From Hydrotalea sp. (GTDB taxonomy: Bacteria; Bacteroidota; Bacteroidia; Chitinophagales; Chitinophagaceae): 64,000 bases of DNA. Within the stretch, counting starts at the first letter, position 1; every line of letters begins with the position of its first letter. This document shows, one piece after another, positions 8,143-17,937 of the stretch. The DNA is taken from NCBI GenBank assembly GCA_022402565.1, contig JAKRSC010000011.1, positions 62,001 to 126,000 on the forward strand. Reading direction: 5' to 3'. The notes under the pieces are model-generated. The model was not told where the DNA came from. It saw only the letters and a list, made by a program, of their open reading frames with translations, and searched no databases. Made by a program: the position numbers and the translations under genes.

Positions 8143-11100
8143 CTACATATTCCTTCTATACTGTCCACCTACCTCATACAAGGCTCTGGTAATTTGGCCT
8201 AATGAACAGTATTTCACTGTATCCATCAACTCTTCAAATAAGTTCCCCTGATCTAATGCAACTTGCTGAAGTTTCTTCAGGGCAAGTTCGCTTTTAGCTT
8301 TATTCACCTGCTGAAATGCAAGAAGGTTATCTATTTGTTGCTCTTTTTCTTCTTGGGTACTTCGAATGACTTCTGCAGGAAGTATGGTTGGACTACCTTG
8401 TTTGTTTAAGAAAGTATTTACCCCAACTATCGGGAGCTCTCCTGTATGCTTCAGATGCTCATAGTGCATACTTTCTTCCTGAATCTTGTTGCGCTGGTAC
8501 ATGCGTTCCATTGCACCTAACACACCGCCGCGCTCAGTAATGCGGTCGAATTCTGTTAATACAGCTTCTTCAACCAAATCGGTCAACTCTTCAATTGCAA
8601 AACTACCTTGAATGAGATTCTCTGTTTTCGCACTACCGAGTTCTCGGTTAATGATGAGCTGAATAGCCATAGCTCTTCTAACACTTTCTTCTGTTGGAGT
8701 AGTAATGGCTTCATCGTATGCATTGGTGTGCAAACTGTTGCAGTTGTCGTAAATCGCATACAACGCTTGCAAAGTTGTTCTAATATCGTTGAAGTCAATT
8801 TCTTGAGCGTGCAAACTTCTTCCACTTGTTTGAATGTGGTATTTTAATTTCTGACTTCTTTCATTGCCTTTGTATTTATTACGCATGGCTTTTGCCCAAA
8901 TTCTTCTTGCTACTCGTCCGATTACACTGTACTCAGGATCCATTCCATTGCTGAAGAAGAAGCTTAAATTGGGAGCAAAATCGTCAATGTTCATTCCACG
9001 ACTCAAATAATATTCTACAAAAGTGAATCCGTTTGCTAGTGTGAATGCAAGTTGAGTAATTGGATTGGCGCCAGCTTCTGCAATGTGGTAACCACTTATA
9101 GAAACGCTGTAGAAGTTGCGCACTTTTTGGTCAATGAAGTACTGTTGTACATCACCCATAATTTTAAGCGCAAACTCTGTACTGAAGATACAAGTGTTCT
9201 GTGCTTGGTCTTCTTTCAGGATATCTGCTTGTACAGTACCGCGTACTTGTTGCAAAGCGGCTTCCTTACAAGCTGCATACACATCAGCAGGCAACACTTC
9301 TTCTCCGCTTACTCCTAACAAACGAAGACCTAATCCGCTATTACCTTCTGGTAAGCGTTCAGGCGAGGAAGGATTGTAATAGATAGGTTTACGCGCATGG
9401 GCAAATTTCTGCTGAATCTTAGCTTCTATTTCAGACCACAAACCTTTTTCTTCAATGTATTTTTCGCATTGTTGGTCAATAGCTGCATTCATGAAAAATG
9501 CTAACAAAATAGGAGCAGGGCCGTTGATAGTCATACTCACCGATGTATTTGGTGCACACAAATCAAAACCGCTGTAAAGTTTCTTGGCATCATCTAATGT
9601 AGCAATGCTTACACCGCTGTTTCCAATTTTACCATAAATATCTGGACGATGAGCGGGATCTTCTCCATAGAGAGTAACACTGTCGAAAGCCGTACTTAAA
9701 CGCTTTGCAGGCTGACCCAATGATACATAGTGAAATCTTTTATTGGTTCTTTCTGGTCCACCTTCACCAGCAAACATTCTTGTTGGGTCTTCTTCCGTTC
9801 TCTTCAATTCAAATACACCTGCAGTATATGGAAACAATCCTGGCACATTTTCTTGTAGTTGCCACCTCAACACATCTCCCCAATCTTTATATTTAGGAAG
9901 GACCACTTTTTTAATGGCATTTCCGCTTAAAGAAGTAGTAGTAAGTGGTTGTTGAATAACCTTGTCGCGCACTTTATATTCAAAGTGTTTTTGGTTATAG
10001 CGGTCAACCAAACTTGGCCAATTGTTGATTAGTTTTTTACATTCAGGATGAAGTTGATCTTTTGTTTCTTCTTCAAGTATTTCAAGATGGGTAACATCTA
10101 AACCCTTTTCTTGCATTCTTTTTTTGGTTCCTTGAATTTGATACAATTGGGTTGCAACTGCGGCCTGCTCATTCACCCAAATATTGTAGTTCCTGTTATT
10201 ATCAGAAATTTCACTTAAGTAGCGCACTCTTGCTGGCGGAATAATTGCAGCACCGCCTAATCCTTCTCCACTTGGCAAAAAAGTTACAGGTCCAATTTGT
10301 GTAGTTGTTTTTTCTTCAATAGTTGCAATTAACTTGCGGAATAGTGTATTTACACCTTCATCCCCAAACTTACTTGCCATGGTTCCCACAATAGGTAATT
10401 GCTCATCGGTAGCAGTCCATAAACCGTGGTTCCTTTTGTACTGCTTTCTTACATCATGCAATGCGTCTAAAGCGCCCGCTTTATCAAATTTATTAATGCA
10501 AATAACATCTGCATAATCAAGCATGTTAATTTTTTCTAACTGTGATGCTGCTCCATATTCGGGAGTCATCACATACATGCTTACATCACAATAATCTAAA
10601 ATGGAAGCATCGCTTTGACCCACACCTGCGCTTTCTAAAATCACCAAGTCATACCCAGCCTCTTTACAAATGTCGATGGCTTCACGAACGTGTGAACTCA
10701 AAGCAGTATTATCATCACGAGTTGCCAAACTTCTCATATAAGCACGTGGATGAGAAATGGCGTTCATACGAATACGATCGCCTAGCAATGCACCACCCGT
10801 TTTTTTCTTCGATGGATCAACAGAAATTACAGCAATGGTTTTCTCTGTATAATTATGGAGGAATCTTCTCACTATTTCATCGGTAACAGAAGATTTTCCT
10901 GCACCTCCGGTACCCGTAATTCCAAGAACGGGAATGCTTGTGTTAACCTTTACTTCTACTTGCTGACCATTTTCGGCCATCGTTATTTTTCTAGCTACAA
11001 CTCGAATATCTTTTTCTTCACCAAGCTGCAAAGGTTGATTGGATAAAGGCAGTGAGGTTACATCAAAGTCGCACTGTTGAATTACATCTTCAATCATACC

Positions 11101-11493
11101 TTCAAGTCCCATTTTGCGACCATCATCTGGACTATAAATGCGGGTAATTCCATAGTTGTGTAGCTCTCTTATTTCTTCTGGAAGAATGGTTCCTCCACCT
11201 CCACCAAATAATTTGATGTGTCCGCAACCATTTTCGTCCAGTAAATCTTTCATGTATTTGAAAAACTCTACATGTCCGCCCTGATAACTTGTAATGGCAA
11301 TTCCTTGTGCATCTTCCTCAATAGCAGCTTCTACAATTTCCTGCACACTTCTATTATGTCCAAGGTGAATGATTTCAGCTCCCTTACTTTGCATAATTCT
11401 GCGCATGATATTTATAGCGGCATCATGTCCATCAAATAGTGAAGCAGCAGTTACAATCCTTACTTTGTTTTTCAGGCTAGTTCCCATATCCAT
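8143..11493 (-). CDS. icmF: Fused isobutyryl-CoA mutase IcmF (B12 domain, G-protein chaperone, mutase)
   Basis: A 1116-residue adenosylcobalamin enzyme interconverting isobutyryl-CoA and butyryl-CoA, with its own GTPase chaperone. The N-terminal B12 domain carries the D-x-H base-off cobalamin motif (Asp21-Gly-His23) and a later FGGGGGTI loop. A MeaB-like G domain follows with P-loop GTGGAGKS (194-201). The C-terminal mutase barrel begins near residue 560 with [13 protein letters not shown] and includes [16 protein letters not shown] and [18 protein letters not shown]. In ICM-type enzymes a Phe and a Gln replace the Tyr and Arg that recognise methylmalonyl-CoA; the Phe of AGVF and the Gln of ITQLAF look like those residues. 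Length is normal for IcmF. A -7 box lies 14 bp upstream. Confidence 0.93.
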   Translation of the reverse strand: MDMGTSLKNKVRIVTAASLFDGHDAAINIMRRIMQSKGAEIIHLGHNRSVQEIVEAAIEEDAQGIAITSYQGGHVEFFKYMKDLLDENGCGHIKLFGGGGGTILPEEIRELHNYGITRIYSPDDGRKMGLEGMIEDVIQQCDFDVTSLPLSNQPLQLGEEKDIRVVARKITMAENGQQVEVKVNTSIPVLGITGTGGAGKSSVTDEIVRRFLHNYTEKTIAVISVDPSKKKTGGALLGDRIRMNAISHPRAYMRSLATRDDNTALSSHVREAIDICKEAGYDLVILESAGVGQSDASILDYCDVSMYVMTPEYGAASQLEKINMLDYADVICINKFDKAGALDALHDVRKQYKRNHGLWTATDEQLPIVGTMASKFGDEGVNTLFRKLIATIEEKTTTQIGPVTFLPSGEGLGGAAIIPPARVRYLSEISDNNRNYNIWVNEQAAVATQLYQIQGTKKRMQEKGLDVTHLEILEEETKDQLHPECKKLINNWPSLVDRYNQKHFEYKVRDKVIQQPLTTTSLSGNAIKKVVLPKYKDWGDVLRWQLQENVPGLFPYTAGVFELKRTEEDPTRMFAGEGGPERTNKRFHYVSLGQPAKRLSTAFDSVTLYGEDPAHRPDIYGKIGNSGVSIATLDDAKKLYSGFDLCAPNTSVSMTINGPAPILLAFFMNAAIDQQCEKYIEEKGLWSEIEAKIQQKFAHARKPIYYNPSSPERLPEGNSGLGLRLLGVSGEEVLPADVYAACKEAALQQVRGTVQADILKEDQAQNTCIFSTEFALKIMGDVQQYFIDQKVRNFYSVSISGYHIAEAGANPITQLAFTLANGFTFVEYYLSRGMNIDDFAPNLSFFFSNGMDPEYSVIGRVARRIWAKAMRNKYKGNERSQKLKYHIQTSGRSLHAQEIDFNDIRTTLQALYAIYDNCNSLHTNAYDEAITTPTEESVRRAMAIQLIINRELGSAKTENLIQGSFAIEELTDLVEEAVLTEFDRITERGGVLGAMERMYQRNKIQEESMHYEHLKHTGELPIVGVNTFLNKQGSPTILPAEVIRSTQEEKEQQIDNLLAFQQVNKAKSELALKKLQQVALDQGNLFEELMDTVKYCSLGQITRALYEVGGQYRRNM

Positions 11494-11506
11494 TCATTTG
11501 AGAGTG

Positions 11507-11514
11507 CAAATGTA
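11507..11514 (-). promoter_or_regulatory. -7 box of the icmF promoter
   Basis: TACATTTG on the minus strand, 14 bp upstream of the icmF ATG, fits TAnnTTTG. The -33 region reads GTTA at a 19 bp spacing, a poor match. Confidence 0.45.
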
Positions 11515-11586
11515 CGTGAATGCGCCTGAATGTTAACAGCTGTTAGTTTCAGTAGTTGCCCTATCTTTAACATCATCTTATGAACT

Positions 11587-12525
11587 ATGCCTTTTGAAGT
11601 AAACATTAACCATAACGGTCCTTTTCTGTCTATTCAGTTGCTCCATAGAGACAAACAAGTATCTGCAGAAGTATACGCATTTGGCGCCTTATTAAATGCA
11701 TATACCGTTTTCAAAAACGGACAAGCCATGCAGTGTATTGACGCATTTCCTTCAAAAGAGTATGCGCTCAATGAAATAAAATCGGGGTTTAAAAGTGCCA
11801 AAATGAGTCCTTTTGCATGCAGGCTCAAGCATGGTCAGTATCGTTTTGGGGATGAGCAGTTCCAAATCAAAAAGTACTTTTTAGGGAAACATGCTATTCA
11901 TGGTTTGTTGTTTGATGCACTTTTTGAAATTGATGATATTAGTGCTACAGAGGAAGGTGCAAAAGTTGAATTATCGTATCACTATGAAGGACAAGAAGAT
12001 GGGTATCCTTGGCCGTTTGATATGCAGGTAACCTATTTGCTGAATGAAGCTGGAGCGTTAGAAATCACAACAGTAGTATCGCATAATCAGCCAGAAGCCA
12101 TACCTATCATGGATGGATGGCATCCTTATTTTCAATTAGGTCAATTTATAGATGATTGTTCTCTTCAAATTTTTTCTGAGAGAAGGGTTGATATGGATCA
12201 TGAGATCATACCAACAGGACATATGGTTATGGACAATCGATTTCTTGAACCCAAATTACTAGAAGATGTTAGTTTAGACGATTGCTTTCAGCTACAATCA
12301 AGATCTGATAAATTGGCTTGTGTTTTAAAGAACCAAAACTGGAGCTTTAGCATTTATGCAATTGAAGGCTATCCATACTTACAAGTGTACACACCCGATA
12401 CAAGACGAAGTATTGCAATTGAATGTTTGAGTGCTCCGCCAGATGCGTTTAATCATACACAAGGTCTTATTGAACTAGAGCCACATGTGCAGCAAACCTT
12501 CAAAACAATCTACCATTTAGCATAA
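11587..12525 (+). CDS. Aldose 1-epimerase family protein
   Basis: A 312-residue cytoplasmic beta-sandwich protein of the galactose mutarotase superfamily, which interconverts alpha and beta sugar anomers. Visible family features are KHAIHGLLFD (first catalytic-region His), DGWHPYFQLG (second His) and a late IECLSAPPDAFNH where the general-base Glu is expected. It is monocistronic, divergent from icmF and convergent with an M28 peptidase gene from which a hairpin terminator separates it. The exact sugar is unknown; it could also act on a phosphorylated hexose like YeaD-type relatives. Confidence 0.85.
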   Translation: MPFEVNINHNGPFLSIQLLHRDKQVSAEVYAFGALLNAYTVFKNGQAMQCIDAFPSKEYALNEIKSGFKSAKMSPFACRLKHGQYRFGDEQFQIKKYFLGKHAIHGLLFDALFEIDDISATEEGAKVELSYHYEGQEDGYPWPFDMQVTYLLNEAGALEITTVVSHNQPEAIPIMDGWHPYFQLGQFIDDCSLQIFSERRVDMDHEIIPTGHMVMDNRFLEPKLLEDVSLDDCFQLQSRSDKLACVLKNQNWSFSIYAIEGYPYLQVYTPDTRRSIAIECLSAPPDAFNHTQGLIELEPHVQQTFKTIYHLA

Positions 12526-12526
12526 A

Positions 12527-12557
12527 AAAAGCTGTTGCATAACTACAACAGCTTTTC
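12527..12557. terminator. Bidirectional hairpin terminator between convergent genes
   Basis: AAAAGCTGTTG and CAACAGCTTTT form an 11 bp stem over an 8-base loop, with A and T runs on both sides. It lies between the ends of the epimerase (+) and M28 peptidase (-) genes. Confidence 0.8.
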
Positions 12558-12571
12558 GTTTTGAGCTTTTT

Positions 12572-14113
12572 TTATCTCGCCGGCATATTCAGCGGCATAT
12601 CGCGCTTCAACATGTCATCACGATTTGCCATTTCCCATGCTGTATGAAAAACCAAGTGAACTCTTTTTTGCATGAGTGGGTAATTGATTTTATCTGGCGT
12701 ATCAGTTGTACGGTGATAATCTTTGTGAACGCCGTTGAAATAGAAAATGATAGGAACACCTTTAGCAGCAAAATTATAATGGTCGCTGCGGTAGTAAAAG
12801 CGATTCGGATCTTTAGGGTCATTGTATCTGCGATCCAATTCCATTTTCACATATTTACTATTTACAGCGTCACTAATTGGTTGCAAATCGCTGCTGAGTT
12901 TATCCTCGCCAATTACAAAAACATAGTTGTTGGAATCTCCTTTATAAGAAGGATCAATTCTTCCTACCATGTCAATATTTAAATTGGCAGTTGTTTTATT
13001 AAGTGGGAAGATTGGGTTATTACCATAATAAGCAGAACCCCATAAGCCCTTTTCTTCACCTGAAACGGTCATAAAAACAATGGTTCTTCTGGGTCCATGA
13101 CCCTTTGCTTTTGCTTGTGCAAAAACCCTGGCTAATTCCATAACAGAAACTGTACCAGAACCATCATCATCGGCACCATAATAAATATCGTTACCTCTTT
13201 TACCTAAATGGTCGTAGTGGCTTGTAATCACTAAATATTCATCTTTTTTATCAGTGCCTTCAATAATGCCAATTACATTTGAGCTTTCTAATTGAAGAGT
13301 TGTTTTTTCAATTGAAGTTTTTACGCTGGTTGAATATTTTCCAGCTGAAACATTTTTTAGTCCTGCATAATTATCAACTACTTTATTGAGCATTGAAGAA
13401 GCAACCTGATACGAAACCTGAATAACAGGCACTGTAGCAGTAGTTGGTTTATTCATATTCATATTTCCTTTTTGTGGAGTTGCCAATCCCTTTGGAAAGT
13501 CTTTACTTACTACAATAATTCCTTTTGCTCCATTTGTACGCAAGTAGTTAATTTTGTTTTGCAGACCAGTGTTTCCAACTACACGCATCCCTTGCATGGG
13601 AGCAGCAGGCTTATCAATATCAGCTGGAGTTGCATCTAAAATCATTACCCAGTTACCTTGAATGGGAAGGTTGGCATAATCATTTTTTTCATTATCCTTA
13701 ATACCAAAACCAGCATATACCAATTCATTAATTTGCCAATTACCTGCTGCACCTAAATTGGGCGCAACTGAATAATGCTCATCAAAACCAAAATTAAACT
13801 GATACACTTGAAGGCTTGTTTTTCCAATGCTATCTTGGTACAATGGGTAAAGTTGTTGATAGCTTCCTTTGCCTGCGCCTGGTAGTAAGCCATGTTGTTT
13901 GAAGTGATTTTCAATATAAGCGGCAGCCTTTTTTTGACCAGGTGTAGCTGTTTCTCTTCCTTCCATTTCTGCTCCAGCAATAATGTAGAGTTCTTTTTTT
14001 AGAAGGTCTGCGGAAACCATTTTTCCGTATTTGTCAGGATTTACTTTTGGCGCTTGTGCCAATAGAAGGGTCGTAGACAGTAAGCCGACCGCACTAAAAA
14101 ACAATTGTTTCAT
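12572..14113 (-). CDS. Secreted M28-family metallopeptidase
   Basis: A 513-residue exported zinc peptidase. The ATG at 14113 is chosen because it starts the signal peptide MKQLFFSAVGLLSTTLLLAQ; the frame extends to 14182 but that part overlaps rpiB. A PA-like domain lies in the middle. The M28 core shows TSHYDHLGKRG, GADDDGSGTVSVMELA, MTVSGEEKGLWGS, NIDMVGR and a late RSDHYNFAAKGVP...HKDYHRT. It resembles the M28 protein at 2971-4617 in layout but lacks the C-terminal PDZ domain, ending instead with a short basic tail. Role: extracellular or periplasmic peptide breakdown, by family. Confidence 0.92.
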   Translation of the reverse strand: MKQLFFSAVGLLSTTLLLAQAPKVNPDKYGKMVSADLLKKELYIIAGAEMEGRETATPGQKKAAAYIENHFKQHGLLPGAGKGSYQQLYPLYQDSIGKTSLQVYQFNFGFDEHYSVAPNLGAAGNWQINELVYAGFGIKDNEKNDYANLPIQGNWVMILDATPADIDKPAAPMQGMRVVGNTGLQNKINYLRTNGAKGIIVVSKDFPKGLATPQKGNMNMNKPTTATVPVIQVSYQVASSMLNKVVDNYAGLKNVSAGKYSTSVKTSIEKTTLQLESSNVIGIIEGTDKKDEYLVITSHYDHLGKRGNDIYYGADDDGSGTVSVMELARVFAQAKAKGHGPRRTIVFMTVSGEEKGLWGSAYYGNNPIFPLNKTTANLNIDMVGRIDPSYKGDSNNYVFVIGEDKLSSDLQPISDAVNSKYVKMELDRRYNDPKDPNRFYYRSDHYNFAAKGVPIIFYFNGVHKDYHRTTDTPDKINYPLMQKRVHLVFHTAWEMANRDDMLKRDMPLNMPAR

Positions 14114-14132
14114 GATGTGTATGGTGTGGGGT

Positions 14133-14588
14133 TTATGAACAAGAAATTTTTTGAACACGATTTTCGTGTCTACCTCCTTCAAATGGAGTTGATAAAAAAG
14201 TATCTATCATTTGATATGCTAATGCTAATGCTACAAAGCGGGCTGGAATTGAAATAACGTTTGCGTTATTGTGCTGACGGGCTAATGCTGCAATATCATT
14301 TTGCCAACAAAGTGCCGCACGGATACCAGCGTGTTTGTTGGCAGTTATGTTTACTCCGTTGGCACTGCCACATAGTAAAATGCCACATGCAGCTTTACCT
14401 TCTTCTACAGCCTGTGCAACAGGATGAGCAAAATCGGGATAATCAACCGATGCAATACCGTGCGTTCCAAAGTCAAGTACCTGCCAACCTTTTTCTTTTA
14501 AGTATTCAACTATTGCTTGTTTGTATTCAACCCCTGCATGATCAGCCCCTATAGCAATAGGAAGTTGTTGATTGAAAGTAGCATTCAT
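14133..14588 (-). CDS. rpiB: Ribose-5-phosphate isomerase B
   Basis: A 151-residue enzyme of the pentose phosphate pathway interconverting ribose-5-phosphate and ribulose-5-phosphate. The LacAB/RpiB signature is clear: IGADHAGVEYKQ, VDYPDFAH, then CGILLCGSANGVNITANK holding the active-site Cys, and ARQHNNANVISIPARF. A gene for a secreted peptidase follows 19 bp downstream on the same strand. Upstream of the ATG the sequence TACATTTA resembles a -7 box but overlaps the start so closely that the transcript would be nearly leaderless. Confidence 0.94.
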   Translation of the reverse strand: MNATFNQQLPIAIGADHAGVEYKQAIVEYLKEKGWQVLDFGTHGIASVDYPDFAHPVAQAVEEGKAACGILLCGSANGVNITANKHAGIRAALCWQNDIAALARQHNNANVISIPARFVALALAYQMIDTFLSTPFEGGRHENRVQKISCS

Positions 14589-14665
14589 GTCGTAAATGTA
14601 ATGCTAGAATTTTAAAAGTTAATCTTATACGGGTCTGCAATGTGACGAATGGTAAGCTTTCTTCA

Positions 14666-15523
14666 TTAACTCCACTCTTCTTGTTCTTTCATGTCTTTTT
14701 TATGCACTCTTGTTGCAATTATGATGCTGATTTCATAGAGTGAAAACAGTGGAATAAAAACCAACATTTGGCTAATCCAATCGGGACTAGGCGTAATAAT
14801 TGCTGCAACAATTAAGATTACAACAATAGCATATTTGCGGCTTGTTCTCAAAAAATTTGGAGTAATTAATCCAATTTTTGTAAACGCAAAAGCAAGTACA
14901 GGTAATTCAAAAGCAATGCCGCAACCAATGATAATGTTGAGTAAATTATCGAGGTAGTCGTTCAGTGTTGGTCTTGTTTCTAGCATTTCTTTTACACCAA
15001 TTGTAAAATTGCTCAGGAAATTAAAAGTGAAAGGACCTAATACAAAAAAGCCAAATGAAACACCTAAAAAGAAGAAGAAAGACACCCAAAAGATGATAAA
15101 TCGGGTATGGCTAAGCTCGCTGGGTTTTAGAGCAGGTTTAATAAATTTCCAAATTTCCCAAAATACATAAGGAAATGCCAGAATAAAGCCACCGAACATA
15201 GCAATAGTAATACTGCTTACAAACTGTCCACCAAAAGTAGTGGTTTGCATTTGAACCTGCACTGGTGGCATACAAAGGGCATCTCCTAATCCAGCCCAAT
15301 GGCTGAAGTTACAAAACGCTCTATAGCTTATAAAATCTGGGTTAATAGGGCCTGCAACAATATTATCAAATACCCAATCGCGGTAAATGAAAATAACTAC
15401 GGCACCTATCAGTATAGAAATCACAGCACGTATAATGTGCCAGCGCAATTCCTCAAGATGATCAATGAAGGTCATCTCGGCTTGCATTTGTTTGTTTTTT
15501 CTTTGTAATAACTTAAGCGCCAT
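14666..15523 (-). CDS. tatC: Sec-independent protein translocase subunit TatC
   Basis: A 285-residue inner-membrane protein, the receptor of twin-arginine signal peptides. After a basic N-terminus come MTFIDHLEELRWHIIRA (the conserved cytoplasmic start of TatC), about six membrane segments, a conserved FPYVFWEIWKFIKPAL loop and GIAFELPVLAFAFTKIGLI, a standard TatC stretch with its conserved Glu. The two loops around residues 65-90 are longer than in E. coli, as is common in Bacteroidota. No tatA/B gene is adjacent. A likely client, a PLP enzyme with a twin-arginine signal, is encoded at 28062-29348. Confidence 0.95.
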   Translation of the reverse strand: MALKLLQRKNKQMQAEMTFIDHLEELRWHIIRAVISILIGAVVIFIYRDWVFDNIVAGPINPDFISYRAFCNFSHWAGLGDALCMPPVQVQMQTTTFGGQFVSSITIAMFGGFILAFPYVFWEIWKFIKPALKPSELSHTRFIIFWVSFFFFLGVSFGFFVLGPFTFNFLSNFTIGVKEMLETRPTLNDYLDNLLNIIIGCGIAFELPVLAFAFTKIGLITPNFLRTSRKYAIVVILIVAAIITPSPDWISQMLVFIPLFSLYEISIIIATRVHKKDMKEQEEWS

Positions 15524-15542
15524 GAATTACTTTGCAGGTGGG

Positions 15543-15573
15543 CAAAGGTAGTACGGATGCAGCTTTTATCAAC
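15543..15573 (-). promoter_or_regulatory. Promoter of tatC
   Basis: On the minus strand GTTG (15570-15573) lies 19 bp before TACCTTTG (15543-15550), a near-complete -33/-7 pair. It overlaps the last codons of the upstream CNNM-type gene and leaves a leader of about 15 bases. Confidence 0.6.
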
Positions 15574-16831
15574 GCAGTATTTTTAGTTTTACCATTTCTA
15601 TGCGTTTTTCGCTCACGCTTAGAATATCAAAACGATAATTATCAATTACAATAATCTCTTTTTGTGCAGGAATAGTTTCATGTCTGCGGATGATATATCC
15701 ACTCAATGTTTCTGAGCTTTCTTCTTCAAATTCAAGACCATATTTTTCATGAATCGTATCAAGTTCCATTCTACCACTAAATATAAATTCGTCTTCACTT
15801 AATTGTTTTTCAACGAATTCCTCGGTATCGTATTCGTCTCTTATTTCTCCAAAGATTTCCTCGAGTACATCTTCCATGGTAACAATACCTGCAGTTCCTC
15901 CAAATTCATCTACTACCCATGCAAGGCTTTTTCTGTCTTTTGTGAATTTATTCATTAAGTCAGATGCACTCATACTTTCTGGAACAGCAATAATGGGATG
16001 AATCACTTCCTTAATTGTAGCAGGCTTCTTAAATAAGTCTAATTGATGCACATAGCCAACAATATTGTCAATATTCTCTTCATACACTACCAGCTTACTC
16101 AGTTTGGTTTGAATAAATTGATGTTTAAGTGCATCTATAGATTCATTCACTTCAATACACTCAATTTCAGTTCTGGGAACCAAACATTGCCTAATTTTTA
16201 CCATTGGCAGACTTAGTGCATTCTCAAAAAGTTCTGTATTCAATTCTTGCATTTCTTCATCTTGCTCAACAGTTTGTTGGAAAAAATGCTCTAGATCAAC
16301 TTTTGTAAATGCTTCATTTTTTTCATTCACACGCACATTGAACATGTACTTTAAAATCCAAAGTGAAATATTAACAAAAAATGTAGCAATAGGCTTGAAA
16401 ATAGTGTAAAAGAAATGTGCAACAGGCGCAAAAAAGTCTACTAAGGAATCGTTTTTAGCTTTAAAAATTGCTTTTGGCAAAAATTCTCCAAATATTAAAA
16501 CAACAAAAGTACTCAAAAGAGTATCGGCTATAAGTTTGATATAATCGTTTTCAATATTGAAGGGATTCCATAGAGTTTGATGAAGGAGTTCATTAAATAG
16601 CAAGCCATAAATAACCAAGAATGTGTTCACTCCAATAAGACAGGTTCCAATAAACTTTGCTTGGTGTTCTATAAATTCAGCTACTAAAAGTCCACCTCTC
16701 CGCCCTTGTTTCTTTTTTAATTCTATGCTTAATCGGTTGGCACTCACAAAAGCTATTTCATAGCCAGAAAAGAAACCCACCATAATGAGGGTGAACCCAA
16801 TAGCCATAAGTATGAGGTAGATTTCAGACAT
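15569..16831 (-). CDS. CNNM/CorC-type (hemolysin family) membrane protein with CBS pair
   Basis: A 420-residue inner-membrane protein. The N-terminal CNNM domain has three to four membrane segments (first at about 5-25; SGYEIAFVSANRLSIELKKKQG is the family's conserved start). Two CBS domains follow (about 205-330, with SKLVVYEENIDNIVGYVH and WVVDEFGGTAGIVTMEDVLEEIFGEI), and a CorC/HlyC transporter-associated domain closes it (SGRMELDTIHEKYGLEF). Relatives are linked to magnesium/cobalt efflux; in Bacteroidota the gliding protein GldE is a close cousin, so that role is possible but unproved. Ends where the tatC promoter begins. Confidence 0.88.
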   Translation of the reverse strand: MSEIYLILMAIGFTLIMVGFFSGYEIAFVSANRLSIELKKKQGRRGGLLVAEFIEHQAKFIGTCLIGVNTFLVIYGLLFNELLHQTLWNPFNIENDYIKLIADTLLSTFVVLIFGEFLPKAIFKAKNDSLVDFFAPVAHFFYTIFKPIATFFVNISLWILKYMFNVRVNEKNEAFTKVDLEHFFQQTVEQDEEMQELNTELFENALSLPMVKIRQCLVPRTEIECIEVNESIDALKHQFIQTKLSKLVVYEENIDNIVGYVHQLDLFKKPATIKEVIHPIIAVPESMSASDLMNKFTKDRKSLAWVVDEFGGTAGIVTMEDVLEEIFGEIRDEYDTEEFVEKQLSEDEFIFSGRMELDTIHEKYGLEFEEESSETLSGYIIRRHETIPAQKEIIVIDNYRFDILSVSEKRIEMVKLKILR

Positions 16832-16907
16832 GTGTGAATCTTTTTGTAAAAATAAGCATTGCTAAACAATCAAAAGTTAGTGTACAAGCTAATCGAAATC
16901 TTTGAAA

Positions 16908-16932
16908 TAATAAAGGGCCGAAGCCCTTTATT
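16908..16932. terminator. Hairpin terminator at the end of the aldo/keto reductase gene
   Basis: AATAAAGGGC and GCCCTTTATT pair around a CGAA tetraloop, reaching the first base of the reductase stop codon. On the minus strand it follows the reductase gene directly. Confidence 0.65.
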
Positions 16933-17921
16933 TACCACTGTGGGAGAATAGGTTTCGTTTCCATGATAGACTCAATTTTTGTCATTACCTCTTCTGTTAA
17001 AAGCGGAAGTGCATCTAATGCTTGTAAGTTTTGTACAAGCTGCTGCTCGCTGGTTGCTCCTAAAATGGTTGTGCTTACGTTCGGATTTTTTAAAGTCCAA
17101 GCAATTGCAATAGCCGCTAAGCTTTGACCTAGTTCGTTTGCTAATTCACCTAATTTTTTTACTTTTTCAATTTTGCTTTCAACATATACAGAATCTTTTA
17201 GCCATTCAAATCCGGGTAAGCTAATACGACTTCCATCGGGAATGCCATTGTTGTATTTTCCTGTGAGTAATCCAGAAGCCAAAGGACTCCAAATAGTTGT
17301 TCCTAAACCTACATTCTTGAAAACTTCTAAGTAATCGTTTTCCATTTTATGGCGTTCAAACAAATTGTATTGCGGTTGTTCCATACTTGGACCAATGAGT
17401 CTGTTATCGCGAGCTACCCTGTGTGCTTCCATGATTTCAACTCCACTCCATTCACTGGTACCCCAGTATAAAATTTTTCCTTGTTGAATGAGGGTATTCA
17501 TCGTCCAAACTACTTCTTCAATAGGCACTTGCTTATCGGGCCTGTGACAGAAATATAAGTCGAGGTATTCTGTTTGCAAACGTTGTAAAGCTTCATTACA
17601 TGCTTCAGTTAAATGCTTACGACTTAAGCCAGTTTGATTAGGTTTATTATTCTTTCCTCTCCACCCAAAGTACGCTTTTGAAGAAAGCACATACGATGTT
17701 CTATCCCAGTTTTTTTGACGTAATACGCGGCCCATCATTTTTTCACTTTCTCCACTTGCATACACTTCTGCGTTGTCAAAAAAATTAATACCTGCATCAT
17801 AGGCCATACCCATCAGGGTGTCTGCTGTTTGGTCTTCAATTTGTTTGTGAAAGGTAACCCAACTTCCAAAGCTTAGCGCACTCAACTGAAGTCCTGTTCT
17901 TCCCATTCTTCTGTATTCCAT
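16932..17921 (-). CDS. Aldo/keto reductase (potassium-channel beta-subunit-like, AKR6 type)
   Basis: A 329-residue NADPH-dependent TIM-barrel reductase. The catalytic tetrad is readable: FFDNAEVYASGESE (Asp, Tyr), LSSKAYFG (Lys) and LYFCHRPD (His). The C-terminal LGATSEQQLVQNLQAL is the NADP-binding segment. The order and wording (MEYRRMGRTGLQLSALSFGSW at the start) place it in the AKR6/YghZ-like group that reduces small aldehydes such as methylglyoxal. It lies 16 bp downstream of lptC on the same strand but is probably functionally unrelated. Confidence 0.92.
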   Translation of the reverse strand: MEYRRMGRTGLQLSALSFGSWVTFHKQIEDQTADTLMGMAYDAGINFFDNAEVYASGESEKMMGRVLRQKNWDRTSYVLSSKAYFGWRGKNNKPNQTGLSRKHLTEACNEALQRLQTEYLDLYFCHRPDKQVPIEEVVWTMNTLIQQGKILYWGTSEWSGVEIMEAHRVARDNRLIGPSMEQPQYNLFERHKMENDYLEVFKNVGLGTTIWSPLASGLLTGKYNNGIPDGSRISLPGFEWLKDSVYVESKIEKVKKLGELANELGQSLAAIAIAWTLKNPNVSTTILGATSEQQLVQNLQALDALPLLTEEVMTKIESIMETKPILPQW

Positions 17922-17937
17922 ATAATTGAATTTTTAT

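Noticed and set aside
8039-8251. 70-codon plus-strand frame near the end of icmF
   Set aside because: More than half overlaps the conserved end of icmF on the other strand, and it has no family resemblance.
2971-14113. The two M28 peptidase genes as arms of a duplication or mobile element
   Set aside because: Their domain layouts differ (PDZ only in one), the protein motifs are diverged, and no repeats or transposase flank them. They look like ordinary paralogues.
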